From Marinomonas alcarazii (GTDB lineage Bacteria > Pseudomonadota > Gammaproteobacteria > Pseudomonadales > Marinomonadaceae), in NCBI RefSeq assembly GCF_003208215.1, contig NZ_QKLW01000007.1, positions 124,001-188,000 on the forward strand: a stretch of 64,000 nt of DNA. Direction: 5' to 3'. The notes below the pieces were generated by a model that was given only the letters and a program-made list of their open reading frames with translations, was not told the DNA's origin and did no database searches. Positions 17,989 to 27,709 of the stretch are shown here, piece by piece; position 1 is the first letter of the stretch, and every line of letters starts with the position of its first letter. The translations under genes and the position numbers were made by a program.

Positions 17989-19128
17989 TCACCCAGCTCT
18001 TACCCAAGAAAGAGGTTTTAATGGTGTGCCGTTATGTCGAATAGCAAAAAATAATGCGGTATCTGGTCGTCCACCCGTACTGCCAGCCATCGCCACAGTA
18101 TCGTTAGCGCCAACCCATTCGCCAACTTCTTTTAGTAGGCTTTGATTGTAACCATATAATGACATGTAACCGTCACCATGATCTAAAATAAGCAAAAAGC
18201 CAAACCCTCGCATCCAATCAGAGAAAACAACTCGACCGGAGAATATGGCGTGTACAGGCTCGCCTTCTTTGGCTCGTAATGTCACACCACCTAAGTTGAT
18301 GCTGCCATTACTTGCTAATTCAGACAGTGTTTTTAAAGGGCGAACCAACTTGCCCCGTTGCGATGAGAAAGGCACATCCTGATCTGGAATCTGAATGTCT
18401 GCCAGCGCCTCTTCTAAGCGCTGCAACATTTCTTGTAAGTTTTTCTGGTCTTGTACCAATTGCTTGGCGCGTTTATCACCCGTAGCCAAATCTTTGTCTA
18501 ACTTAGCCAGTAATTCGCGTCGATCCGCCTGCTGACTCGTCAATCGATTGCGCTCCGCCACAAGCTCGGCTTCTTCTTTGGCTTGTTGGGCTCTATGACT
18601 GCGAATGCTTTTTTCGACCAAATTTAAATCACTCACTTCGGTCACAAAACCATTAATAAGCGATTGTCGAGCGTTAGAAAAGTAACGGTTGTATTGCACC
18701 AAACGCTGAGAGTCTTCTGAACTGTCACCATTTAGAAGCAGCTTGATACTTTCTTCATTGCCGGAACGATAAACCGCCCTCAATTGGGCGGCTATTTGTT
18801 CATTTTGTTGCTGAATGCTCAGCTGCAGTGACTGCTGTTGGACTCTTAGTTCCCCCAGCTGTTTCTCACCTTTTTTGAGACTTTCTTGGATATTTTGGAT
18901 CTTTTTCAGCAGCTCTTGGATCTCTTTTTCTTTACCTTCGAGCTGTTTCTCCACATCTGATCGCTCAGATTTTATCTCTTTTAGCCAGTTGTTCAGCTTT
19001 TTCAGATCTTTCTGTAAAGCCTGAATCTGCTGTTTGGCTTCTTCTGGCGTTTGAGGTTCACCTGCCGCCCAGCTAACGCTGGACAACAGGAATAAGCTCA
19101 AAAAAAGATAGCGGAATAATACAATCAT
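17989..19128 (-). CDS. envC: Murein hydrolase activator EnvC
   Basis: EnvC is a periplasmic factor that activates AmiA/AmiB amidases at the division septum. The 379 residues show a signal peptide (1-21), a long coiled coil (about 25-240, rich in Lys, Glu and Gln), and a C-terminal LytM (M23) domain with HAIFSGRVVFSDWMRGFG and LDHGDGYMSLYGYNQ. The last zinc-ligand position of active M23 peptidases (usually SLYxH) is a non-His residue here, so the domain is expected to be a regulator without its own peptidase activity, as in E. coli EnvC. It follows gpmI by seven bases. Confidence 0.94.
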   Translation of the reverse strand: MIVLFRYLFLSLFLLSSVSWAAGEPQTPEEAKQQIQALQKDLKKLNNWLKEIKSERSDVEKQLEGKEKEIQELLKKIQNIQESLKKGEKQLGELRVQQQSLQLSIQQQNEQIAAQLRAVYRSGNEESIKLLLNGDSSEDSQRLVQYNRYFSNARQSLINGFVTEVSDLNLVEKSIRSHRAQQAKEEAELVAERNRLTSQQADRRELLAKLDKDLATGDKRAKQLVQDQKNLQEMLQRLEEALADIQIPDQDVPFSSQRGKLVRPLKTLSELASNGSINLGGVTLRAKEGEPVHAIFSGRVVFSDWMRGFGFLLILDHGDGYMSLYGYNQSLLKEVGEWVGANDTVAMAGSTGGRPDTALFFAIRHNGTPLKPLSWVRAG

Positions 19129-19135
19129 TCTTGCC

Positions 19136-20665
19136 TCATGCTCGTGTCAGCAAGCTGACACCTGTCATCTCAGCAGGTTTTTCCATCCCCATCATATCCA
19201 GCAAGGTCGGAGCAAGGTCACACAATGCGCCTTCTTTAATGCCCAAGCCTTGAGTCGGAGAGTACAAAACCAAAGGCACAGGGCCAATCGTATGAGAAGT
19301 CAGCGGCTGAGCGCCATCATCACTTAACATTTGCTCAACGTTGCCATGATCGGCAGTAATCAAGCATTGGCCACCGTTTACTTTCAGAGCGTCAATAATA
19401 CGACCTAAACAAGCATCAACCGCTTCAACCGCCTTAACCGCCGCTTCGAAAATACCACTGTGACCAACCATGTCGCCATTGGCAAAGTTGCAAATGATCG
19501 TGTCGTATTTACCCGCTTCGATCACTTCTACCAGCTTGTCTGTGACTTCTGGAGCGCTCATTTCTGGTTTTAAATCGTAAGTTGCCACATTTGGAGATGG
19601 GATCAACTCACGCTCTTCACCCTCAAACAACGCCTCTTCACCACCATTAAAGAAAAACGTCACATGTGCGTATTTTTCCGTTTCGGCGATACGTAATTGC
19701 TTTTTATTATGCTTCGCCAAGACTTCACCCAAGGTGTTTGTCAAAGCCACAGGAGGGAACGCCACATCGGCTTTAATATCAGAAGCAAACTCGGTAAAGG
19801 TCACAAAAGACGCCAGTTTTGGATAAACCGCACGAGTGAAGCCATCAAAACCATCATCAGTAAAAGCGCGGGTTAATTGACGAGCGCGGTCAGGACGGAA
19901 GTTAGCAAAAATAATGGCGTCACCATCTTGTACTGGAGCGGACTCACCAACGATAGTGGCTTTTACAAACTCGTCATTTTCGTCACGATCGTAAGCCGCC
20001 TGAATCGCCTCTTCCGCTGTATTGGCTTGGAATTCACCCTTACCTAGAACGATCGCATCATAAGCTGTTTGCACTCGATCCCAACGGTTATCGCGGTCCA
20101 TGGCGTAGTAACGACCCGTTAAGGTAGCAATTTTGCCAACGCCCAGTTCAGCCAATTTAGCGTCTAGCTCAGCCGCTGGCGTTTTAGCGGAACGAGGCGG
20201 TGTATCACGACCATCGGTAAAACCATGGACATAAACGGCTTTCGCACCACGTTTGGCAGCGAGTTCACACATCGCCATGATCTGCTCATGATGACTATGC
20301 ACACCACCATTAGAAAGCAAACCTAATACGTGCACAGCTTTGCCCGCACTAACCGCTTTATCAACTGCATTCACAAGGGCTTCATTTTCAAAAAATGAAC
20401 CATCTTCAATGGCTTTACCGATACGAGTAAAGTTTTGGTAAACCACGCGGCCTGCGCCTAAATTCATGTGCCCAACTTCAGAATTACCCATTTGGCCTTC
20501 GGGTAAACCCACCGCAAGACCAGACGTTTTAATCAAAGTGTGTGGCTGATTATTCCAAAGCGCGTCCCAGTTAGGCGTGTTCGCAGCAGCAATGGCGTTG
20601 GATTTAGACGTTTCACTGTATCCCCATCCATCAAGAATAAAGAGAGCGGTGGTTTTTTTGTTCAT
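19136..20665 (-). CDS. gpmI: 2,3-bisphosphoglycerate-independent phosphoglycerate mutase
   Basis: GpmI interconverts 3- and 2-phosphoglycerate in glycolysis and gluconeogenesis using two manganese ions. The 509-residue length is normal. The N-terminal LDGWGYSE carries a metal aspartate, Ser62 in MGNSEVGH is the phosphoserine nucleophile, and the C-terminal [10 protein letters not shown] holds further metal ligands. It is the first gene of the gpmI-envC-ctpA-yibQ block and is transcribed away from the same-strand LysR gene 111 bases upstream. Confidence 0.97.
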   Translation of the reverse strand: MNKKTTALFILDGWGYSETSKSNAIAAANTPNWDALWNNQPHTLIKTSGLAVGLPEGQMGNSEVGHMNLGAGRVVYQNFTRIGKAIEDGSFFENEALVNAVDKAVSAGKAVHVLGLLSNGGVHSHHEQIMAMCELAAKRGAKAVYVHGFTDGRDTPPRSAKTPAAELDAKLAELGVGKIATLTGRYYAMDRDNRWDRVQTAYDAIVLGKGEFQANTAEEAIQAAYDRDENDEFVKATIVGESAPVQDGDAIIFANFRPDRARQLTRAFTDDGFDGFTRAVYPKLASFVTFTEFASDIKADVAFPPVALTNTLGEVLAKHNKKQLRIAETEKYAHVTFFFNGGEEALFEGEERELIPSPNVATYDLKPEMSAPEVTDKLVEVIEAGKYDTIICNFANGDMVGHSGIFEAAVKAVEAVDACLGRIIDALKVNGGQCLITADHGNVEQMLSDDGAQPLTSHTIGPVPLVLYSPTQGLGIKEGALCDLAPTLLDMMGMEKPAEMTGVSLLTRA

Positions 20666-20776
20666 GTTAATCTATCCCGTAAATGGCTCATGACTATGCC
20701 TCGATACTACCACAGGCTTGTAATTTAATTACAGAGCAGCACAACTATTCAGACTATTAATTTTACTAATGAGTCG

Positions 20777-21679
20777 CTAAGGCTGATTTCGCTTAGCTAA
20801 TAACCAGTCTCGGAAAACCACCACTTGCTCAAGGTCGGCTTTATCCACTGGATACGATAAAAGGTATTCATGTGGCGTCGAAACCGCGTTACCAAAAGGC
20901 GCCACCAGCTCGCCATTTTTAAGGCTACGTTCAGCCAATACACTTGGCATAATCGCAATACCCATGCTGTTTTTAGCCGCTTCAAGCAACATGTGAAAAT
21001 GTGCAAAAGAAGCACCGGCAAAAGAACCACTTTCCAAACCTTGGGCAACCATCCAATCTGGCCACGCATTAATACGAGACGATAAATGCAAAAATGGAAA
21101 AGTCGTCACGTCTTCGACTTTCCAAGCATCAAAAGGCTTGTCACCCATTCTGTTCAATAGTTCGGTTGAGCAAACTGCGATGACTTTTTCCTTCATTAGC
21201 TGATGGGAAATCGCTCTAGGCCAATGATCACCGCCGTAATGCAAAATAATATCGATGCTTTCAGGATCTATTTTCGCGGCGTCGTCCAGTGAGCGTACTT
21301 TGATTTGAAATTGTGGATGGGCGGTTTGGAACTCAGCCAACAGCGGCATCAACCAATAGGAGGCCAAGGTCGGCAACGCCGATATCGTTAATGTGGTTTT
21401 TTCATCTTCCCGATGCAGCATTCGCAAACAGGCGTTTTCCATACCATCAAGTAAAGGCACGACTTCTTTGTAATAAGCCGCGCCCGTTCCGGTTAGCACC
21501 AAGCGTTTGTTGAGGCGAATAAATAAATCTCGCGACAAAAACTCTTCAAGGTTACGGATTTGTCGACTGACAGCACTCTGCGTAAGGTGCAACTCTTCTG
21601 CCGCCTTAGTAAAACTTAAGTGTCTGACAGACGCTTCGAAGCATTTTAACGCTGTTGACGATGGTATATAACGGCGCAT
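20777..21679 (-). CDS. LysR-family regulator, GcvA-like
   Basis: This 300-residue transcription factor has an N-terminal winged helix (residues 5-64, with FTKAAEELHLTQSAVSRQIRNLE) and a LysR substrate domain (about 92-295). The start MRRYIPSSTALKCFEASVRH resembles the GcvA subgroup. It sits downstream of amaA on the same strand, with a terminator between, so it is probably transcribed separately. Its target cannot be told from sequence; amaA/amaB or a distant gene are both possible. Confidence 0.88.
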   Translation of the reverse strand: MRRYIPSSTALKCFEASVRHLSFTKAAEELHLTQSAVSRQIRNLEEFLSRDLFIRLNKRLVLTGTGAAYYKEVVPLLDGMENACLRMLHREDEKTTLTISALPTLASYWLMPLLAEFQTAHPQFQIKVRSLDDAAKIDPESIDIILHYGGDHWPRAISHQLMKEKVIAVCSTELLNRMGDKPFDAWKVEDVTTFPFLHLSSRINAWPDWMVAQGLESGSFAGASFAHFHMLLEAAKNSMGIAIMPSVLAERSLKNGELVAPFGNAVSTPHEYLLSYPVDKADLEQVVVFRDWLLAKRNQP

Positions 21680-21760
21680 CTAGACGTTGCTCGCTCACAA
21701 TAAAGAAAGTAAAAACAAGAAGAGAATAACTCTATCTCATATCACACTGATTCCCAACCA

Positions 21761-21794
21761 GAAAAACAAAAAACGCACCATAAAGATGCGTTTT
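21761..21794 (-). terminator. Rho-independent terminator after amaA
   Basis: AAAACGCA (21770-21777) pairs with TGCGTTTT (21787-21794) around a nine-base loop. On the minus strand the stem is followed by TTTTTTGTTTTTC, a good U-tract. It ends the amaB-amaA transcript before the GcvA-like gene. Confidence 0.8.
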
Positions 21795-21904
21795 GCCGTA
21801 TATAGTTCATCACAGTAAACTTACTTAATCACCGAACTAACCGAAACATTTACCCTGTAGCGAACGACACCAAGACAAATGATGTGGCGAGCGCAGTAAT
21901 CATT

Positions 21905-23176
21905 CTAATCCAAAGCGTGCGACTGCTGTCCAAGATGATAAGTATGCGCCCCTACTTCATAAAACAGACGCTTCAGTTCCCGAAATGAAATATCTCTGAG
22001 CAATGTCATTGGGATAGACAAACGTTCTCTTCGTCCCGATAGCCATTCAGCCAACTCTGCGCCGACCACAGTTCCTGGCCCAATACCGCGACCACTGTAG
22101 CCCGCCACACTAAATAGCCCTTTCTGTAGCTGCTGACAATGAGGTAAGTGATCTTCACTGTAAGCGATCTTTCCTGCCCAGCAATAATCCCATTCCACTT
22201 TATTCAAAATCGGGAATAATTCGGTGACGCGCTGAGTCGCCCAGTTTGAATGAGCACCGCCTTCGCCTCCCATACCGCCAAACACTAACCGGCCTTGTTG
22301 ATCCAAGCGGAAAGAACTCATCACGGTACAAGTATCCCAAACGCCTTCTTTGTTTGGTAATACGCTGGCTAATTGGGCATCACTTAGGGGTTTACTGGCT
22401 AATTGAGAATAAAAGATAGGCACAAATTTGCGGGCTTGCTCCTTCACCCCAAATTCAGAGTAAGCATTGGTCGCCAAAATCACTTTTTCGGCATGCACCT
22501 GCCCTTTCTCTGTATACAAGATCCAACCATTTTCCGAAGGTTCTATTTTGCTCACAGGCGACTGATCAAACAGCTTCGCCCCTTCCTTTAACGCTGCATC
22601 AGCCAACCCACGGGCATAAGCCAAAGGCTGAATCGTTCCCGCTCTTGGGTCAAATAACGCCGAGTTAAATTTACTGGAGCCAATTCGAGCTTGGGCTTCT
22701 GCAGCACCCAACAGCTGAACGGGCGCGCCACGTTTCATCATTTGTTCATAACGGCGCTGTAACTGAGCCAAACCGCTTTTCCCTACACCTGCGTGCAAGG
22801 TGCCGTTACGCACAGGTTCGCATTGGATGTCGTATTCTTGAATCAGCCTGTAGACAAAGTCTGGCGCTGCGGCCAATGCTTTGTACATCACATTACCCGC
22901 GTCGGCACCAAGGGTTTTGTCTAACTGATCTGGCTCTAACCAAACACCGGCATTCGCTAGGCCAACATTTCGCCCAGAGCCACCAAAGCCGACTTCTTGC
23001 GCTTCCACAACAGCAACAGAAACACCGAATTTAGCCAAATGCAAAGCAGCCGAAAGACCAGTAAAGCCCGCGCCAACGATCACTACCTCAACAGCGACAC
23101 GACCCTCTAAAGGCGTTAATGAAGGCGCATCAGGAGCACTGGCACGCCATAAAGAGTTGCAGACTTTATCAGACAT
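21905..23176 (-). CDS. amaA: FAD-dependent amine/imino acid oxidase, AmaA-like (L-pipecolate oxidase)
   Basis: A 423-residue flavoprotein of the DAO family. The Rossmann motif VVIVGAGFTGLSAALHLA (about 31-48) binds FAD, and GFGGSGRNVG (about 64-73) and the C-terminal GYSGRGIGPGTVVG are typical of the PuuB/AmaA/OrdL group. It directly follows an antiquitin-type aldehyde dehydrogenase gene (46 bases), the arrangement of P. putida amaA-amaB, where AmaA oxidises L-pipecolate to 1-piperideine-6-carboxylate. Context therefore favours pipecolate oxidase; a polyamine-related oxidase such as PuuB is the alternative. Confidence 0.82.
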   Translation of the reverse strand: MSDKVCNSLWRASAPDAPSLTPLEGRVAVEVVIVGAGFTGLSAALHLAKFGVSVAVVEAQEVGFGGSGRNVGLANAGVWLEPDQLDKTLGADAGNVMYKALAAAPDFVYRLIQEYDIQCEPVRNGTLHAGVGKSGLAQLQRRYEQMMKRGAPVQLLGAAEAQARIGSSKFNSALFDPRAGTIQPLAYARGLADAALKEGAKLFDQSPVSKIEPSENGWILYTEKGQVHAEKVILATNAYSEFGVKEQARKFVPIFYSQLASKPLSDAQLASVLPNKEGVWDTCTVMSSFRLDQQGRLVFGGMGGEGGAHSNWATQRVTELFPILNKVEWDYCWAGKIAYSEDHLPHCQQLQKGLFSVAGYSGRGIGPGTVVGAELAEWLSGRRERLSIPMTLLRDISFRELKRLFYEVGAHTYHLGQQSHALD

Positions 23177-23222
23177 AAAATGACCTCATTGGACACTAGA
23201 CAAAACCCATAGACCTTAAAAA

Positions 23223-24767
23223 TTATTCGAAAACAATTCCCTGTGCCAAAGGCAAGTCACCACCGTAATTCACCGTATTGGTGGTGCGACGCATGTAGTT
23301 TCGCCACGCATCAGAACCAGACTCACGACCGCCACCGGTTTCTTTTTCACCACCAAACGCACCACCTATCTCAGCACCAGATGTACCAATATTCACATTG
23401 GCAATACCGCAGTCTGAACCCGCTGGAGACATGAATAATTCTGCTTCGCGCATGCTCTCTGTGAACACAGCAGAAGACAGGCCCTGTGGCACTTCGTTTT
23501 GAATTTCAATGGCTTCGTCAAAGGTCTTATAAGTCAGCACATACAAAATAGGAGCAAAGGTTTCTTCATGCACAATTGGCGCATCGTGGGCAATACGAAC
23601 AATGGCTGGTTGCACATAAAAGCCACCAGCAGGAACGCCTTCCGTCACACGCTCGCCACCACAGATAATTTCCCCACCTTGTGTTTTAGCTGTTTCTAGC
23701 GCCGCTTGCATTCGATTAAAACTGCCTTCATCAACCAAAGGCCCAACTAAGATGCCGTCGTTTAATGGATTACCAATACGCAGGGAGCCATAAGACTTAG
23801 CCAATCGTTCGACCAAACCATCAACAATGGCTTCATGGGTAATCAAGCGGCGCAGTGTCGTACAGCGTTGACCAGCCGTACCTGCCGCAGAAAAAACAAT
23901 CGCACGTAGCGCAAGATCTAGATCCGCTGTATCCGACACGATCATCGCATTATTGCCGCCAAGCTCTAGCAAAGAACGACCTAGGCGACCCGCCACCGTT
24001 TTAGCAACCGCGCGCCCCATTGCTGTCGAACCGGTCGCAGACACCAGTGGGAAAGTCTCGCTTGCTGAAATCGCTTCACCTAAATCACGATCACCAATCA
24101 TTACAGACACTGACGCTTTTGGAATATCAGGCATATCAGCAATCACATTCTGCGCAATTTGATACATAGCCAACGCACATAATGGCGCTTTTTCAGAAGG
24201 TTTTAACAATACAGGATCACCACAAACCAAACCCAACATGGTGTTCCACGCCCAAACCGCCATCGGGAAGTTAAACGCCGTAATAACGGCCACAGGGCCC
24301 AATGGCTGCCATTGTTCCATCATGCGGTGACCAGGACGCTCAGATACAATGGACAAACCATGCAACATACGCGATTGACCAACGGCGAAATCACATACGT
24401 CAATCCACTCTTGCACTTCACCCAAAGCCTCAGGAACGATTTTGCCCGCTTCCAAAGAGATCACTTGCGCCAATTCATGCTTATACTTACGCGCTTCTTC
24501 GCCAATACGGCGTACTAGTTCACCACGACGTGGCGCAGGAATGGTACGCAATACTTTAAATGCGTCTTTTAGTTCCGCATTTACTTTGTCTAGCTGTGCT
24601 GGTGTCGCATTGTTAAACGTAGACAATGTCGCGCCATCAATGGGGCTGTGGGCGGAAAACGTACTGCCTTCCCCCAAAGCAAGGGTGTTACCCGTTAATA
24701 CGCTGTAGAAAGTGTCGCCTTGTTTTAACGTATTTACACCCAGTGTTTCTAAGCAAGTAAGTGACAT
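23223..24767 (-). CDS. amaB: L-2-aminoadipate-6-semialdehyde dehydrogenase, ALDH7 type
   Basis: This 514-residue enzyme oxidises 2-aminoadipate semialdehyde (in equilibrium with piperideine-6-carboxylate) to 2-aminoadipate with NAD. It has the catalytic pair Glu268 (LLELGG) and Cys302 (GQRCTT), AFNFPMAVW and KPSEKAPLCA for cofactor binding, and a C-terminus with FGGEKETGGGRESGSDAWRN, which is the antiquitin/ALDH7 hallmark. The gene is divergent from a LysR gene and followed by amaA, matching the lysine/pipecolate island of Pseudomonas. Confidence 0.93.
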   Translation of the reverse strand: MSLTCLETLGVNTLKQGDTFYSVLTGNTLALGEGSTFSAHSPIDGATLSTFNNATPAQLDKVNAELKDAFKVLRTIPAPRRGELVRRIGEEARKYKHELAQVISLEAGKIVPEALGEVQEWIDVCDFAVGQSRMLHGLSIVSERPGHRMMEQWQPLGPVAVITAFNFPMAVWAWNTMLGLVCGDPVLLKPSEKAPLCALAMYQIAQNVIADMPDIPKASVSVMIGDRDLGEAISASETFPLVSATGSTAMGRAVAKTVAGRLGRSLLELGGNNAMIVSDTADLDLALRAIVFSAAGTAGQRCTTLRRLITHEAIVDGLVERLAKSYGSLRIGNPLNDGILVGPLVDEGSFNRMQAALETAKTQGGEIICGGERVTEGVPAGGFYVQPAIVRIAHDAPIVHEETFAPILYVLTYKTFDEAIEIQNEVPQGLSSAVFTESMREAELFMSPAGSDCGIANVNIGTSGAEIGGAFGGEKETGGGRESGSDAWRNYMRRTTNTVNYGGDLPLAQGIVFE

Positions 24768-24873
24768 ATGAACCTCTAAGATTGATGTATGTATTGATGT
24801 CTATCTACCAACACCATAACCAGCTCAATCCTAAATAAGAAATACCGTTTTTCTGCCGGAGGTCTAGTTTTTT

Positions 24874-24900
24874 CCTATGGCAAGATTATTCCTCTATAGG
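24874..24900. promoter_or_regulatory. Candidate LysR-type operator in the amaB divergent region
   Basis: CCTAT (24874-24878) and ATAGG (24896-24900) form an interrupted dyad, with an inner CCT-CTAT-AGG at 24891-24900, in the 178-base gap between divergent amaB and a LysR gene. LysR regulators usually bind such dyads in divergent promoters. This is inferred from position and symmetry only. Confidence 0.4.
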
Positions 24901-24945
24901 TATATTGATGGAGAACGCTGAGATCACTCACAAAAGAGCATAACG

Positions 24946-25815
24946 ATGGACATACGATCATTACGTTATTTTATTGCCGTTTACGAAGAGCGCAGCCTAA
25001 GCGCCGCCGCTAAACGCTGCTTTGTGGCACAACCGTCTATATCGACCACGATGTCGCAATTAGAAGATGATTTAAATACCAAACTCTTTGTTCGCCATTC
25101 GAAAGGTGTTTCCCCAACCGACAGCGGCTCACAGCTTTATCCTTACGCCTGTAAAATGGTCAGCGATCTCAGTGCAATGCGCAGCTTATTTACAGACACA
25201 CCCGCCCCACTTGCCTTGTCTATTTCTCTCACGCCTTTTTTGTCGGGTGCGCTGATCAGTCAGGTGATCAAAACCATGCTTGATGAAGTGCATGGACTGA
25301 CTTTAAAACTGGTTGATGAATCAGAAAGTGCCGACTTGCGTTTTACCTGCCATCGCTACACCAGTGAAGAAGACGTGTTTTATCCCCTTTGGGAAGATGA
25401 CTATGTCATCGCCATGCCATTGGATCATTGGTTGGCAGACTTTCCTTCGCTATCCATTAAACAGATCGACAAGCAACCCTTTATTTCCCGAACGCCATGC
25501 GACATTTTGGAATCATGGAACTACTTAATGCAAAAACAAGAACTCACTACCGACGTTCGTGCTCAGGTAAAAACAGAAGAGTATGCGTTGGATCTCGTGG
25601 CGGCAGGTTTAGGCATTTCGCTGATTCCTGAACACTCCTCGCGGGGGCGTAATGACCTGTGTTTACGGCCATTAAATGATGTAAAACTAAAACGTGTCGT
25701 CGGCTTAGCCCATAAAAAAGAGCGCAGTTTTCCCGCGCATCTGATAAACACAATTTTGACTGCAAAACAGCAATTGTTGGTGAACAAGAACACGCCAGAA
25801 AATCGGCTCGCATAA
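24946..25815 (+). CDS. LysR-family regulator of the lysine/pipecolate genes
   Basis: A 289-residue regulator with an N-terminal winged helix (about 1-60, LSAAAKRCFVAQPSISTTMSQLE) and a LysR effector domain. It is divergent from amaB-amaA and is followed 118 bases later by the DUF1338 gene. The same order (amaA, amaB, LysR, DUF1338) is known from P. putida (PP_5257 to PP_5260), so local control of lysine catabolism is a reasonable inference. Confidence 0.9.
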   Translation: MDIRSLRYFIAVYEERSLSAAAKRCFVAQPSISTTMSQLEDDLNTKLFVRHSKGVSPTDSGSQLYPYACKMVSDLSAMRSLFTDTPAPLALSISLTPFLSGALISQVIKTMLDEVHGLTLKLVDESESADLRFTCHRYTSEEDVFYPLWEDDYVIAMPLDHWLADFPSLSIKQIDKQPFISRTPCDILESWNYLMQKQELTTDVRAQVKTEEYALDLVAAGLGISLIPEHSSRGRNDLCLRPLNDVKLKRVVGLAHKKERSFPAHLINTILTAKQQLLVNKNTPENRLA

Positions 25816-25933
25816 CTTTTATGCATTACACAGTGCATTTTTACCTTTTGCATTTTTTGTCAGCAGTGGATTAGAGTAAGTCTTATTCGATAGAGATGAC
25901 CTCTTTCAACATTTTCCAACTCAGGAGCATTCC

Positions 25934-26737
25934 ATGAAGCCCGCCGATTTTTTCGCATCCTTATGGGATCATTACACAGACGTCACGCCACAAGCACATC
26001 GCATTCAACAATTGTTTAAAGACCACGGTGAGACGGTTCTCAATGACCACGTTGCTTTTCGCACGTTCAATAATTCACCTGTGTCATTAGAGAAATTAGA
26101 GCCTCAACTTGAAGCCCTTGGCTACCAAGCCTACGGCGCCTTTATTTTCGAGAGCAAACACTTAAAGGCTCGTTGCTATAAGCATAAAACCGATGCAGAT
26201 TCCCCAAAAGTGTTCCTATCTGAATTGCTGGTTGAAGAGCTTCCTACCGAATGTCAAGACATCATTGCGAAGTTTGTCGCACAAATCCCCAGTGATGCGG
26301 TTCAATCTCCCGCCATTTTTTGGGCTGGCAAACTGTGGGAAACACCCACGCAAGCGGAGTATCTGACGCTAGCCGAGCACAGCGAATACGCTGCGTGGTT
26401 ATCGACCATGGGACTACAAGCCAACCATTTCACCGTTAGCATTAACCACTTACAAAAATTCCCTACGATTGAAGACGTCAACGCCCTATTGTTAAAAGAG
26501 GGTTACGCTTTAAACCAAGTGGGTGGTTTAGTAAAAGGCACACCTGACTCCTTCTTGGAGCAGTCTTCTACCATGGCAGACAAGATCGATTACACCTTTG
26601 CTGATGGTAAGCAAAAAACCATCCCAAGCTGCTTCTATGAATTTGCTCGTCGTCACACCATGCCAAACGGCGTGCTGTTTGATAGTTTTATCGAAGGCAA
26701 CGCCGATAAAATATTTGATTCCACCAACACCAAGTAA
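25934..26737 (+). CDS. 2-oxoadipate dioxygenase/decarboxylase, short HglS-like (DUF1338)
   Basis: A 267-residue DUF1338 protein. In P. putida the family member HglS (YdcJ) converts 2-oxoadipate to D-2-hydroxyglutarate with iron and oxygen, the last specific step of D-lysine catabolism. Here HVAFRTF gives His39 and Arg43 with the same four-residue spacing as the metal His and substrate Arg of HglS. His165 (ANHFTVSI) and Glu236 (FYEFARR) are candidate remaining ligands. It is much shorter than HglS (over 440 residues), so it represents the compact form of the family. Context with amaA/amaB supports the role. AGGAG precedes the start. Confidence 0.86.
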   Translation: MKPADFFASLWDHYTDVTPQAHRIQQLFKDHGETVLNDHVAFRTFNNSPVSLEKLEPQLEALGYQAYGAFIFESKHLKARCYKHKTDADSPKVFLSELLVEELPTECQDIIAKFVAQIPSDAVQSPAIFWAGKLWETPTQAEYLTLAEHSEYAAWLSTMGLQANHFTVSINHLQKFPTIEDVNALLLKEGYALNQVGGLVKGTPDSFLEQSSTMADKIDYTFADGKQKTIPSCFYEFARRHTMPNGVLFDSFIEGNADKIFDSTNTK

Positions 26738-26762
26738 CTGACAGGAAAAACCGCATCACACA

Positions 26763-26786
26763 ACGAGCCCAAGTGGCTCGTTTTTG
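26763..26786 (+). terminator. Rho-independent terminator after the DUF1338 gene
   Basis: ACGAGCC (26763-26769) and GGCTCGT (26775-26781) form a perfect 7-bp stem around a five-base loop, followed by TTTTG. It lies 26 bases past the stop. Confidence 0.88.
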
Positions 26787-26934
26787 CATTCTAAGCCTTG
26801 TATTATCATACCTTTGTCACTTTTGTGTGATAAAAACCTTTATGTGATGCGACAAGCAAAAGTAGTTCCTGAGAGCCTGTACCGATCCATCAGGGCGTGT
26901 ATAATGCTCGCAGTTTAAATATGAGCCTACTATT

Positions 26935-27354
26935 ATGATTAACCAATTAATTGAATTTTCTATGAACCACTGGGAAATGGTCGCCGTCTTTTTTGCGATC
27001 CTTGCCACACTACTTTTCGTTGAAAGCAAAGGCGGAGCTCAGGGGCTAACACCTTCTGCGGCAACGAATCTAATGAATAATGAAGACGCTGTGATTGTCG
27101 ATATTCGTCCAGCCAAAGAATTCACCACTGGTCATATTACAGGTGCGATGAATATTCCTGCGACGAAAATGAAAGACAATCTAAAACGTCTTGAGAAACA
27201 TAAAGATGCCCCCATCATTATAGTTTGTAAATCTGGCGTAACGTCTGGAGCAAGCGCAAAAGACCTTAAAAAATCAGGTTTTAGTAAAGTATATAAACTT
27301 CAAGGTGGCATTGCAGAATGGCAATCATCTAACCTGCCACTGGTTAAAGGGTAA
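26935..27354 (+). CDS. yibN: Membrane-anchored rhodanese YibN
   Basis: A 139-residue protein with one N-terminal membrane segment (about 13-30) and a rhodanese domain (about 38-138). The active-site cysteine is Cys98 in VCKSGVTSG, and DIRPAKEFTTGHITGA is the conserved rhodanese front. The probable activity is sulfur transfer near the inner membrane. It begins the conserved yibN-grxC-secB block, 11 bases before grxC. Confidence 0.94.
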   Translation: MINQLIEFSMNHWEMVAVFFAILATLLFVESKGGAQGLTPSAATNLMNNEDAVIVDIRPAKEFTTGHITGAMNIPATKMKDNLKRLEKHKDAPIIIVCKSGVTSGASAKDLKKSGFSKVYKLQGGIAEWQSSNLPLVKG

Positions 27355-27365
27355 GAGTAACTATT

Positions 27366-27617
27366 ATGACCACCGTAACTATCTATTCGAGTGATTACTG
27401 CCCGTTTTGCGTTAGAGCAAAACAATTGTTATCAGCAAAAAACATTGCTTTTAACGAAATCCGCGTTGACGGAGAGCGTGAGTTAAGACAAGAAATGATG
27501 GAAAAAAGTGGTCGTCACACCGTCCCACAAATTTGGATTGGTGAACAACACATTGGTGGTTGTGACGATCTATATGCTCTAGAGCGCGAGAAAAAATTAG
27601 ATGCCTTACTTGCGTAA
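27366..27617 (+). CDS. grxC: Glutaredoxin 3
   Basis: An 83-residue dithiol glutaredoxin with CPFC at residues 12-15, the cis-proline segment HTVPQIWIG and the glutathione-binding GGCDDLY. It reduces protein disulfides and glutathione mixed disulfides in the cytosol. It lies between yibN and secB, as in E. coli. Confidence 0.96.
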   Translation: MTTVTIYSSDYCPFCVRAKQLLSAKNIAFNEIRVDGERELRQEMMEKSGRHTVPQIWIGEQHIGGCDDLYALEREKKLDALLA

Positions 27618-27709
27618 AAGTAGCCGCTAATATTACGCCAACATATGAGTAAATAAACGCAATAACCATCGCTATACAAAACCATAGAAATCATAAAAAA
27701 GGAACGAAG

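Noticed and set aside
18815..19024. Ser/Phe-rich frame antisense to the envC coiled coil
   Set aside because: Low-complexity shadow of Lys/Glu/Gln codons read on the opposite strand.
17989..19128. EnvC as an active M23 peptidase
   Set aside because: The last zinc-ligand His position is not His, as in characterised EnvC activators.
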